This document shows positions 8,921 through 16,702 of a stretch of DNA of 64,000 nucleotides, in pieces; position 1 is the first letter of the stretch, and each line of letters begins with the position of its first letter. The DNA lies in contig DATABA010000031.1 of NCBI GenBank assembly GCA_036259835.1, positions 1 to 64,000 of the forward strand. The letters are read 5' to 3'. The notes beneath the pieces are model-generated. The model saw only the letters and a program-made list of their open reading frames with translations. It made no database searches and was not told the origin of the DNA. The stretch comes from JALYGK01 sp036259835. Lineage in GTDB: Bacteria; Actinomycetota; UBA4738. Made by a program: the position numbers and the translations under genes.

Positions 8921-10913
8921 AGCGGTTCTCGAAGCGTCGCGAGCGGAATCGGAAACCCCCGGACGACGGGTGCGTGCTCGTCGCATCGCCACCGCGGTCC
9001 TGTTCCCGTTGGTCCTCGTTGCGTTCTACGTCGTGATCTACCCGGCCAGGGGCGTCGAGGTCGCTCTGGGTTCCGACACGCCGGTCTACGTGTGGTGGGC
9101 CCGGCGGGCCGGCGCGCTCGGACTGAGCGCCTTCCAGGCCGGGTCTCGTCCGGGGATCGTGGCCCCGCTGGCAGCGATGGCCGACGTCCTTCGAATTCCG
9201 GTCGCCGGCGTCGTGTCGGCCATTGGTCCGGCCCTTGCGACCTCTCTAGGGTTCGCCGTGGCCGCCTTCGTCGACCTCGCTCTCGGACGCGATCCGTTTC
9301 GGTTCGTGCTGACCGCGGTGTTCACCGCGACCTTCCTGTCGCTTCTCGTCGCCGGGTACTTTTCGACCCTCGCCTTCGGGCTGCTCTTCGTGGCAGCACT
9401 GGCGTGCCTCCTCACGCGCGCCCACGCGCTGGCGGAGAAGGACCATCGCCGGGCAGCAACCGTTGCGACGGTCTTGCTCTTCGCCGTCGCAGTCATGGCC
9501 CACCCCCAGTTCCTGATATTCGGAGCGGTGGTGGTCACCGGCTCGGTGATCGCTCTGATTCCGAGCGTTCAGCGCGACCGTCGCGCCGGCCTTCCTCTGT
9601 TTCGCACAACTGCCGCGTGGACGGCGGGGACATTTGTGCTTGGCACGGCCGCGGGCGCGGGTGCGGTGGCAGCCATCGGCGCGGCGGCCCGGGCGCACTC
9701 CGACACGTCTCGAGACGCGATCCTCCGCCGCCTTCGTCTCTCGTCCTTGACGAACGAGTCGTATCGCGAAGTGCTCCGCCGGTTTTTCCCCTGGTTCCGA
9801 GTCCTCACTGTGGGTGGACTGGCTGCCACACCGCTATTCGTTCGCAGGAACCCATCTCCAGAGTCAAACGCGGCGACCGATCGCCGGCACCTGTTTTGGG
9901 GAGCCGTCGCGGGGTGGGGCGGCGTGACGGTGATCGCGGTCGTGGCCCTGATCGTCGGTATCCGGAGCCCGGGGCAGCGCCTCGCCGCGTTCTGCCTCCC
10001 GCTGCCAATCCTCGGTGCCCTGGGACTCCGAGAGGTTCACCACAGGCTCGCCGGTGAAGAGAGGAAAGCACTGGCCTCTCGGGTCCTCGTCCTCGCCGGT
10101 GCTCTCTGGGTGGTCGTCGCCTTCATGGGGTGGGGCAAGCTCCAGCCGCTGGTCTCGGGCGAATCGGCGGCGCAGTTCGAAAGGGCAGGGCGTGCACTGG
10201 CTGCGCAACCGAAAGGAACGCCGCTCATCTTGGTCGTCCATGACTTCATGGAGGACCCCGGCATTCGAACCACGCGCTACACGAATTACCTTCGAGCAGT
10301 GGTCCCGCCTGCCCGTATGACCGACGTGCACCTCTTTTGGGGCGCGCCGCGGGATTTTCTGTCCCGACGGCCGACGTTGATCGGACGGTTCGAACACGAC
10401 CGGCTCGCCGAGGCGTACTGGAACGCCGTCCGTCGCATTCTCGGTCAGCGACCGGTGGCCGTCGCGTTTCGAGGGCTTGATCCGCAGGGCTACGCGCAGG
10501 CCATCAGGTTGGGCGGCCGAGAGCTCGGTCCGGATGTCGCCGTCCTCCCCGGCTTCTCGGGAACCGAGCGTTCGGAACCCCTGCCTTCGGAATGGACAGA
10601 CGTGGGGGCCGGACCGATCTCTCCGTGGCTTCCCGTCTGGCTCTCTCCGGTGCTTCTCGCGGCGTTGGCGCTGATCGGGTGGCCTGTGGCCGCGGCCTGT
10701 CTTCCACAGGCCGACCGCGTCATTCAGTGGTCGCTCGCTCCAGCCCTGGGGCTTGCCACCTTGGGACTCACGTCATGGATCGTCGACACCGCGGGATTCA
10801 GGTTGGCGAACGGAGGAGGAACACTCGCTGCAGTGCTTGCGATCGCAAGCGGTTTGGCGGCCTGGCTCTGGGCCCGACAAGCTAAAGCGACGGCGGTTGC
10901 TTCGGTCCGCTAG
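8904..10913 (+). CDS. Large polytopic membrane protein, GT-C-like (unknown), second copy
   Basis: 669-aa membrane protein with the same plan as the protein at 4822-6828: a short cytoplasmic head, about nine TM segments, a soluble segment at about residues 430-570 containing 'VVHDFMEDPGIRTTRYTNYL' and 'HLFWGAPRDFLSRRPTL', and three C-terminal TM segments. The first loop has 'GSDTPVYVWWARRAG', comparable to 'GWDTARYLFHTNF' in the other protein. GTG 8904 overlaps the epimerase end; ATG 8910 is an alternative start. It ends the operon and its stop codon overlaps the stop of convergent thiE. Function unknown; I infer a role in polyprenyl-linked sugar transfer or polymer export. Confidence 0.75.
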   Translation: MAMRPEAVLEASRAESETPGRRVRARRIATAVLFPLVLVAFYVVIYPARGVEVALGSDTPVYVWWARRAGALGLSAFQAGSRPGIVAPLAAMADVLRIPVAGVVSAIGPALATSLGFAVAAFVDLALGRDPFRFVLTAVFTATFLSLLVAGYFSTLAFGLLFVAALACLLTRAHALAEKDHRRAATVATVLLFAVAVMAHPQFLIFGAVVVTGSVIALIPSVQRDRRAGLPLFRTTAAWTAGTFVLGTAAGAGAVAAIGAAARAHSDTSRDAILRRLRLSSLTNESYREVLRRFFPWFRVLTVGGLAATPLFVRRNPSPESNAATDRRHLFWGAVAGWGGVTVIAVVALIVGIRSPGQRLAAFCLPLPILGALGLREVHHRLAGEERKALASRVLVLAGALWVVVAFMGWGKLQPLVSGESAAQFERAGRALAAQPKGTPLILVVHDFMEDPGIRTTRYTNYLRAVVPPARMTDVHLFWGAPRDFLSRRPTLIGRFEHDRLAEAYWNAVRRILGQRPVAVAFRGLDPQGYAQAIRLGGRELGPDVAVLPGFSGTERSEPLPSEWTDVGAGPISPWLPVWLSPVLLAALALIGWPVAAACLPQADRVIQWSLAPALGLATLGLTSWIVDTAGFRLANGGGTLAAVLAIASGLAAWLWARQAKATAVASVR

Positions 10914-11542
10914 AGCTCCGGAAGAGCTTTGAGGAGACGGCGAACTGCCTCGGCAGGGTCGTCTGCTTCCGTGACGGCCCGAACGACAACGATGCGCCTA
11001 GCCCCGGCCTCGACCACGTCCGGGAGCGTCTCCTCGTTGATCCCGCCAATCGCGAACCACGGGCGGTCTTCGCGATCAACCGCGAAGCGAACGTAGTCGA
11101 GTCCGGTGCCTGGGCGTCCCTCTTTCGTCGGTGTCTCAAAGACGGGTCCGACGCAGACGTAATCCGCGTCCGGCGGCGCCGCCTCGAGCTGCTCCGGGTC
11201 ATGCGTCGACAGGCCGAGGAGCTTCTCACGCCCAACGAACCGACGAGACGCTTCCACAGGAAGATCGTTCTGTCCGACGTGGACTCCATCCGCTTCGAGC
11301 ACCGCCGCCACGTCCGGACGATCGTTCACGAAGAAAAGCGCGTCGTGTTTGGCCGCCTGCTTCCTGAACGTCTCCCCCCACCGAAGAAGATCCCCCGCTT
11401 CGGCGTCCTTGTCTCTCAGCTGGATGATGTCGGCGCCGGCAGAGAGCACCGTGTCGAGAAATGCAGAGAGGTCGCCTCGAGATTGACGCCCATCCGTGAC
11501 CACGTAGAGCCGCGCCCGAGCGAGTCGTTCTCTTCGATCCAT
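10910..11542 (-). CDS. thiE: Thiamine-phosphate synthase
   Basis: 210-aa TIM-barrel enzyme that joins HMP-pyrophosphate and carboxylated thiazole phosphate to thiamine phosphate. Family motifs are present in order: 'YVVTDGRQ' near the N-terminus, 'IIQLRDKDA' (about residues 36-44), 'LFFVNDRPDVA', 'VHVGQNDLP', 'VGPVFETPTKEG' (Gly/Thr phosphate loop) and 'FAIGGINEET'. ATG 11542 is used because it overlaps the thiS stop by one base (TGATG), implying translational coupling; TTG 11545 is an alternative. Last gene of the thiG-thiH-thiS-thiE operon, under the TPP riboswitch at 13806-13900. Confidence 0.95.
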   Translation of the reverse strand: MDRRERLARARLYVVTDGRQSRGDLSAFLDTVLSAGADIIQLRDKDAEAGDLLRWGETFRKQAAKHDALFFVNDRPDVAAVLEADGVHVGQNDLPVEASRRFVGREKLLGLSTHDPEQLEAAPPDADYVCVGPVFETPTKEGRPGTGLDYVRFAVDREDRPWFAIGGINEETLPDVVEAGARRIVVVRAVTEADDPAEAVRRLLKALPEL

Positions 11543-11757
11543 CAACCACCGGCAACGGCTCGGACCAGCTCGAGCCGGTCGCCGTCGCCTAACCGAACCT
11601 CCTCATACCTCGTGCGCTCGAGCGGTTCGCCGTTGTGCTCCACCACCACGAACTGTGGATCCAGGTCCCGGTCGCGGACGAATGCGGCGACGGTCGTTCC
11701 CGCGGGCACCTCGTAGGTCTTTCCGTTGGCCGTTACGCGCACACTGGCGACGCCCAT
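11542..11757 (-). CDS. thiS: Sulfur carrier protein ThiS
   Basis: 71-aa ubiquitin-like protein ending in the essential Gly-Gly ('LVRAVAGG'), whose C-terminus is adenylated and thiocarboxylated to supply sulfur to ThiG. The beta-grasp opening 'VRVTANGKTYEVPAG' and 'VVVEHNGEPLER' are typical. A longer frame runs upstream to 12054, but that part overlaps thiH and has no ThiS similarity; ATG 11757 gives the usual ThiS length. It lies 25 nt after thiH and overlaps thiE by one base. No thiF adenylyltransferase gene is in the window. Confidence 0.93.
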   Translation of the reverse strand: MGVASVRVTANGKTYEVPAGTTVAAFVRDRDLDPQFVVVEHNGEPLERTRYEEVRLGDGDRLELVRAVAGG

Positions 11758-11782
11758 ACCGGCGCCATTCCTCCCGCTCGCC

Positions 11783-12934
11783 TCAGCGACCACCCTTCGA
11801 AAGCATCGATTCGGTCGCCGGAAGGACCTCTCCCCAGTCCTCCCACACCGGTTCGTACCCGAGTTCACGCAACCGCGCGGCAACCTGCCCCGGTGAACGG
11901 AGATCGGCCACTTCGAATTGCTCCGTGGCCTCCTTCGGCTTGGTGTATCCGCCGGGCTCGGAGTGAGAGCCGGCGCTGGTGTGGGTGACCCCGATCTGGA
12001 ATAGACCGTCACGGAATTCGGGCGCCTCGCGAGCCGAGATGACGATGCCGGCATCCGGAAGTGTCAGCCGCAACGCGCAGATGAGTTGAACGAGCTCGGC
12101 ATCCTCGATCGGATTTTGCGGCTGGTATCCGGCCGCCGACGGCCGAAGGCGCGGAATGCTCACCGTCACCTGGGTCCGCCAGTAGTGCTTCATCAGGAAT
12201 CGAGCGTGCGCGGCCATCGCGATGGCCTCGTACCGCCAGTCGTCGTGGAGTCCAAGGAGCGCCCCGATACCGACGCGGCGCATCCCGGCCCGAGCCGCAC
12301 GTTCCGGTCCGAGGAGCCGCCAGTCGTAGTGCCGCTTCTTCCCGGCCAGGTGAACCTTCGAGTACGTCTCGGGATGGTACGTCTCTTGATAGATCACCAC
12401 CGCCTCGCAACCGGCCGCGGCCAGGCGCCGGTATTCCTCCTCGCTCCATACCTGAACCTCGATGGCGATGGACGGAACTTCGTTCGACAGCAGCCGGATT
12501 CGTTCCTCCAGGAACTCCACGCCGGTGAGCTTCTGGTGCTCTCCTGTCAGGAGCAGGATCGAACGAAATCCCTGCCGCAAGAGGTGACGCGCTTCGGCGA
12601 GGGTTTCGTCAGGCGTGAGCGTCTTCCGGGCGATGGGAAGCTCGCGGGCGAAGCCGCAGTAAACACACGTGGTGAGGCACTCGTTCGAGAGATAGAGCGG
12701 CGCGTACATGTGCATGGTCCGGCCGAACCGTGCGAGTGTCAGCCGCCGGGATGCCTGGGCCAGGGCCTCGAGCCGCGCTCGGGCCGAGGGCGAGAGGAGC
12801 GCCGCGAAATCGAACAGCGTTCGTTCCAGCGGGGGCGCGTCGAGCGCGCGCTCCACTCGATCCGCTGGCGCCGTCCGTGCCTCGTCCACCAACCGATCCA
12901 ATGGAAGGGTCGAGAGTGCCTCGGCGAACGTCAC
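11783..12934 (-). CDS. thiH: 2-iminoacetate synthase ThiH (tyrosine lyase, radical SAM)
   Basis: 383-aa radical SAM enzyme that cleaves tyrosine to dehydroglycine and p-cresol for thiazole synthesis. The [4Fe-4S] motif C-x3-C-x2-C is in 'NECLTTCVYCGFA' (about residues 85-97); 'LLLTGEHQ' and the C-terminal 'HTSAGSHSEPGGY' match ThiH rather than biotin or menaquinone radical SAM relatives. The GTG start at 12934 overlaps the thiG stop in a 4-nt GTGA arrangement. ThiH is oxygen-sensitive, and well-studied aerobic Actinobacteria use the glycine oxidase ThiO, so its presence suggests a microaerobic or anaerobic capacity (inference). Confidence 0.94.
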   Translation of the reverse strand: MTFAEALSTLPLDRLVDEARTAPADRVERALDAPPLERTLFDFAALLSPSARARLEALAQASRRLTLARFGRTMHMYAPLYLSNECLTTCVYCGFARELPIARKTLTPDETLAEARHLLRQGFRSILLLTGEHQKLTGVEFLEERIRLLSNEVPSIAIEVQVWSEEEYRRLAAAGCEAVVIYQETYHPETYSKVHLAGKKRHYDWRLLGPERAARAGMRRVGIGALLGLHDDWRYEAIAMAAHARFLMKHYWRTQVTVSIPRLRPSAAGYQPQNPIEDAELVQLICALRLTLPDAGIVISAREAPEFRDGLFQIGVTHTSAGSHSEPGGYTKPKEATEQFEVADLRSPGQVAARLRELGYEPVWEDWGEVLPATESMLSKGGR

Positions 12935-13794
12935 TGCGGCGTCACCGCCGGGTCGGCCTGAGAGCTATGCAGCTTGTCCAGGAAGCCCGTAAGCGGACTG
13001 GAGGCCTCGGCGGCCTCCCTTGCCGGACCGAGGCCAGCGCGATGCGCCTGGCGACCGGCTTCGACCCCGAGGCGGAACGCCCGCGCCATCTCGACCGGGT
13101 CGGTCGCGACGGCAATGGCCGTGTTGACCAGCACGGCATCCGCGCCCATCTCCATGGCTTCGGCTGCGTGGGACGGCGCACCCAGGCCGGCGTCGACGAC
13201 GACCGGAACCGTGGCCTGCTCCAGGATGATCTGGATCGCGTCGCGAGTCCTCATGCCCTTGTTCGACCCGATCCACGACCCGAGGGGCATGACCGTGGCG
13301 CATCCGGCGTCCTCGAGTCGCTTCGCCAGAACCGGGTCGGCGTTGATGTACGGAAGCACCGCGAAGCCCTCGGCAACGAGCATCTCGGCGGCCTTCAGCG
13401 TCTCGACCGGGTCCGGGAGCAGATACCGCGGTTCCGGCGTCACTTCGAGCTTCACCCACGGCGGCATCCCCGCCGCCCGTGCCAGACGGGCCAGTCGAAC
13501 CGCCTCCTCCGCGTCCACGGCGCCAGAGGTGTTGGGCAGCAGCAACACGCGCTCCTGATCGATGAACTCCAGGATGTCGGGACCGCCGGTCGCCTCCAGA
13601 TCGACGCGTCGCAATGCGACCGTCACCATCTCCGTCCCCGAGGCAGCAATGGCGTCTCGCATCACCGAGAACGAGCCGAACTTGCCGGTCCCGATGATCA
13701 GGCGCGACCGAAAGGATCGGCCCGCGATCATCAACAGGTCTGAGGTGAGGTCGCCCTCGGGCGGGCCATTGTCGGAAGCCCCTGTGCCCCTCAT
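12931..13794 (-). CDS. thiG: Thiazole synthase ThiG
   Basis: 287-aa TIM-barrel enzyme that forms the thiazole phosphate ring from DXP, dehydroglycine and ThiS thiocarboxylate. 'RLIIGTGKF' opens the domain; 'VKLEVTPEPRYLLPDP' (about residues 117-132) carries the Schiff-base Lys; 'LGSWIGSNKG' and 'VVVDAGLGAPSHAAEAMEMG' form the phosphate site. ATG 13794 is preferred over GTG 13809, because GTG 13809 directly follows the AGGGAG of the riboswitch and would have no room for a ribosome site. First gene of the operon, with thiH overlapping by 4 nt. Production is controlled by the TPP riboswitch just upstream. Confidence 0.95.
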   Translation of the reverse strand: MRGTGASDNGPPEGDLTSDLLMIAGRSFRSRLIIGTGKFGSFSVMRDAIAASGTEMVTVALRRVDLEATGGPDILEFIDQERVLLLPNTSGAVDAEEAVRLARLARAAGMPPWVKLEVTPEPRYLLPDPVETLKAAEMLVAEGFAVLPYINADPVLAKRLEDAGCATVMPLGSWIGSNKGMRTRDAIQIILEQATVPVVVDAGLGAPSHAAEAMEMGADAVLVNTAIAVATDPVEMARAFRLGVEAGRQAHRAGLGPAREAAEASSPLTGFLDKLHSSQADPAVTPQ

Positions 13795-13805
13795 TGAAAT
13801 CCGAA

Positions 13806-13900
13806 TCACTCCCTTCGCCGGTGTTACCCGGATCAGGTTCCACGGGTCGCCGGCGCGTCCAGCCGGCCTCTCAGCCCGGTTGCCCGAGCTCCCCGGAATA
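13806..13900 (-). promoter_or_regulatory. TPP (THI-box) riboswitch
   Basis: Read on the minus strand, the region has the conserved blocks of the thiamine-pyrophosphate aptamer in order: CGGGGAGC (5' strand of the basal stem), GGGCTGAGAGG (pyrimidine-sensing CTGAGA core, about 13866-13876), GAACCTGATCCGGGTAAC (pyrophosphate-sensing core, about 13823-13840) and GCGAAGGGAG (3' strand, about 13810-13819). The variable P3 arm, GGCTGGACGCGCCGGC, lies between. AGGGAG, 14 nt before the thiG ATG, is also the only Shine-Dalgarno-like sequence. TPP binding would therefore be expected to hide it and reduce translation. Confidence 0.95.
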
Positions 13901-13916
13901 GCTCCCAGTCGAATCG

Positions 13917-13922
13917 ATTATA
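13917..13922 (-). promoter_or_regulatory. -10 box (TATAAT) of the thi operon
   Basis: A perfect TATAAT on the minus strand about 17-20 nt upstream of the riboswitch 5' end, which places the transcription start just before the aptamer. The -35 region (about 13940-13945) is not recognisable. Confidence 0.65.
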
Positions 13923-14015
13923 CGAGCGCGAACTGACTCGCTCTCGGCTCCCAGAGATCGCGTTTTCCTCCCATACAATCCGAACAAATCCACTGCTGGA
14001 GCGTGGAAGGACGTC

Positions 14016-15845
14016 GTGTCGCTGATCGCCCCAACCATCGAAGATCGGTATCAGATCGTCACGAAGGTCGCCTCCGGCGGGATGGGTGTTGTCTACCGCG
14101 GCCACGATCCCATTCTCCTTCGCGATGTCGCGATCAAGGTTCTCCACCCTCACCTCGCGGGCGACCACGGGTTTGTCGACCGGTTCCGCCGTGAAGCTCG
14201 CGCGGCCGGAATCCTGAACCACCCGAACATCGTCGGGGTGTACGACTGGGGTTCGACCGACGGCACGTACTTCATGGTCATGGAGTTCGTTCCGGGGGTG
14301 AACCTTCGCGCGGTTCTCACGGCGGCGCGTCGCCTCCAGCCAATGCAGGTGGTCGAAGTGGCCATTCCGGTCCTCCGGGCGCTCGAGCACGCGCACAAGC
14401 ACGGAATCGTGCACCGCGACATCAAGCCCGAGAACATCCTGATCGCCCAAGCGGGCGGCGTGAAGGTCGCGGACTTCGGTCTGGCCCGGGCGTACGCGGA
14501 GTCGTCGGTCAGCCAGACCGATGGAATGGTCACCGGGACCGTGCAGTACCTGGCTCCCGAGCAGATTCAAGGCAGTCCTGCCGATCCCCGAACCGATCTC
14601 TACGCGCTCGGCATCGTGATGTTCGAGATGCTGACCGGACGGGCGCCGTTCTCGGGCGAGACGTCACTGGCCATCGCGTACAAGCATCTGGCCACTCAGG
14701 TCCCGCCGCCCTCCTCGGTCGCGCCGGGGATCCCCCCGCACCTGGACCAGTTTGTTCTGTGGGCGACGGCCAAGAACCGCGACGCCAGACCGCCCTCCGC
14801 CAGAGCGCTGGGTCGCGAGCTCGAGCGAACGGTCCGGACGCTTCCACGAGCCCCCAGGGTGATCGAGGTCGCCTCGGAGACGTCTCCGGCCGAACCGCCG
14901 AGCGAGGAGCGGGCAACGACTGTCACCATTCCACGCCTCGCGCCGCCTCCACCACGCAAGCGACGGCGAGGTTGGGTGCTGGTCCCGGCCATTCTTGGAG
15001 CGCTGGGGCTCCTCGGCGGAACGGCCTGGGCGGCCTGGGCCTATCTGGTTCCTCACTACACGCGCATCCCGGACGTCTACGGGCTGACGGTCCAGCAGGC
15101 CGAACACCGGCTGGAAGCGGCCGGGCTCGACCCTCGAAACGGTGCGGGGGTGTTCTCTCGGACCGTACCGGCCGGGCAGATCGTCCTGACCAAGCCGCCC
15201 TCGGGTGTTCGGGTCGAGAAAGGCGATGAGGTGGTCCTCGTCCCGTCCGTCGGGCCTGAGCTCCGTCCGGTTCCCGGTGTGGAGGGAAAGCGCGAGGCCG
15301 CGGCAACCAGACTGCTCGAGAGGGCCGGTTTCGAGCCGAAAGTGAAGCGCGCCTACGACGACGAAGTCCCGCCGGGCAGGGTCATTCGGCAGAGCACGGA
15401 AGAGGGTGTGCGGCTCGAACGTGGCGCCCCGGTAACCATCACCATCAGCCGGGGTCCCGCGCCGGTCGAAATCCCGGAGCTTGCCGGCCGACAGGCTTCG
15501 GAGGCCGCGCTCACGTTGGAAACGCTCGGCTTCGAAGTCGACGAAACCGAGGAGTTCTCCGTAGAAGTCGAGCGCGGTCTGGTGATCCGGACGCAGCCAG
15601 ACGCCGGACAGAAGGAACTTCCGGGCTCCACCGTCACCATCGTGATCTCGAAAGGACCGCGGCAATTCACGATGCCGAACGTCGTCGGCATGACCGTGGT
15701 CGATGCTCGGGCCGAACTCGAAGGACGCGGGCTGCACGTCAAGGTGATCCGCCTGCCCGGATTCCAGGGAACGGACGTCCAGCTTCAGCGTCCCGACGCG
15801 GGGGCGACGGTGCGGGAAGGCGAAGAGGTCTCTATCTACGCCTGA
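14016..15845 (+). CDS. pknB: PASTA-domain Ser/Thr protein kinase (PknB/StkP type)
   Basis: 609-aa transmembrane kinase. The cytoplasmic catalytic domain (about residues 8-275) has the Gly loop 'VASGGMGVVYRG', catalytic Lys41, the alpha-C Glu60, 'HRDIKPEN' (His133-Asn140) and 'DFG' (153-155). An acidic/Pro-rich linker is followed by one TM helix (about 325-348) and four extracytoplasmic PASTA repeats, beginning 'IPDVYGLTVQQAEHRL', 'VPGVEGKREAAATRLL', 'IPELAGRQASEAALTL' and 'MPNVVGMTVVDARAEL'. PASTA kinases sense muropeptides or lipid II and phosphorylate division and wall-synthesis proteins. A GGAAGGA ribosome site precedes GTG 14016 by 4-5 nt, and TACAAT at 13974-13979 is a possible -10 box. 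It stands alone, not beside the usual FtsW/PBP/PstP genes. Confidence 0.94.
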   Translation: MSLIAPTIEDRYQIVTKVASGGMGVVYRGHDPILLRDVAIKVLHPHLAGDHGFVDRFRREARAAGILNHPNIVGVYDWGSTDGTYFMVMEFVPGVNLRAVLTAARRLQPMQVVEVAIPVLRALEHAHKHGIVHRDIKPENILIAQAGGVKVADFGLARAYAESSVSQTDGMVTGTVQYLAPEQIQGSPADPRTDLYALGIVMFEMLTGRAPFSGETSLAIAYKHLATQVPPPSSVAPGIPPHLDQFVLWATAKNRDARPPSARALGRELERTVRTLPRAPRVIEVASETSPAEPPSEERATTVTIPRLAPPPPRKRRRGWVLVPAILGALGLLGGTAWAAWAYLVPHYTRIPDVYGLTVQQAEHRLEAAGLDPRNGAGVFSRTVPAGQIVLTKPPSGVRVEKGDEVVLVPSVGPELRPVPGVEGKREAAATRLLERAGFEPKVKRAYDDEVPPGRVIRQSTEEGVRLERGAPVTITISRGPAPVEIPELAGRQASEAALTLETLGFEVDETEEFSVEVERGLVIRTQPDAGQKELPGSTVTIVISKGPRQFTMPNVVGMTVVDARAELEGRGLHVKVIRLPGFQGTDVQLQRPDAGATVREGEEVSIYA

Positions 15846-15852
15846 GCGGATC

Positions 15853-16695
15853 CTGATCGGAGCCCACGTACCGACTAGAGGCGGGCTGGTCGGTGCCATC
15901 GAGTCCGCCAAGGCATGCGGCGCCGAGACCGCCCAGATCTGGGGCTCCAACCCGAGAGCGTGGGCCCACCCGAGCGTGAACGATTCGCTCAGGCGGCAAT
16001 TCGTGGAGGGATGGCGTGAAGCCGGACTCGGACCACTGTTCGTCCATTCGCCCTATATGGTCAACGTCGCGTCCCCGAATCAGGATTTTCGACGCCGTTC
16101 GGTCGAGCTGGCGCGGGCGACCGTGTCGCTGGCTGAGGACATCGAGGCGTCGGGCGTCGTCGTTCATGCCGGCGCCGGCGGCGCGGGCACGCCTCGGGCG
16201 CAAGCCGTCCGGGCCGCGGCCGATTCCCTCCGAGAAATCGCAGAGGAAGCGGACAGAACTCGCGTTCTGATCGAATTGACCGCCGGAGGCGCCGGAACGG
16301 TCGCATCGACGTTCACGGAGGCCTCCGAGCTTTTCGACGCGGCCGGCGGAGAGCAACGTCTCGCGCTCTGCGTGGACACGTGCCACCTCTTCGCCAGGGG
16401 CTACGCCCTCGAATCCGACGATGGCGTCGCCGAGTGCTTCGGTGAGTTACGTCAGCTTGGGTTGGACGGGCGTCTCCACCTCGTCCACGCGAACGATTCG
16501 ATGCACGAGCGCGGTCAGCGGCGGGACAGTCACACGCACATCGGGAAGGGACGTATCGGCGAGGACGGATTCAGGGCGATCCTCGCCGATGCGTCCGTCA
16601 AGCGCTGCCCGGTGCTCTGCGAGACGCCGGGACGCCTCGAAGACCACGCGCGCAACATCGCGACGCTACGCCGCCTCAGCCCTTCCGGCGGTTAA
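15853..16695 (+). CDS. nfo: Endonuclease IV (AP endonuclease), non-ATG/GTG/TTG start
   Basis: About 280-aa TIM-barrel deoxyribonuclease IV that cuts 5' to abasic sites in base-excision repair. Trinuclear-zinc ligands are visible in order: His of 'VHSPYMVN', His of 'VVVHAGAGG', Glu of 'VLIELTAG', Asp and His of 'CVDTCHLF', His of 'LVHANDSM', Asp and His of 'DSHTHIGKG', Glu of 'VLCETPG'. Family similarity starts upstream of the first GTG (15976): the codons from 15853 read 'IGAHVPTRGGLVGAIESAKA', matching the conserved N-terminal 'IGAHV'. No ATG, GTG or TTG exists in frame there, so CTG 15853 (or ATC 15850) is the likely start, 7 nt after the kinase stop. Starting at 15976 would remove the first barrel strand. 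Confidence 0.88.
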   Translation: MIGAHVPTRGGLVGAIESAKACGAETAQIWGSNPRAWAHPSVNDSLRRQFVEGWREAGLGPLFVHSPYMVNVASPNQDFRRRSVELARATVSLAEDIEASGVVVHAGAGGAGTPRAQAVRAAADSLREIAEEADRTRVLIELTAGGAGTVASTFTEASELFDAAGGEQRLALCVDTCHLFARGYALESDDGVAECFGELRQLGLDGRLHLVHANDSMHERGQRRDSHTHIGKGRIGEDGFRAILADASVKRCPVLCETPGRLEDHARNIATLRRLSPSGG

Positions 16696-16702
16696 CCCCG
16701 GA

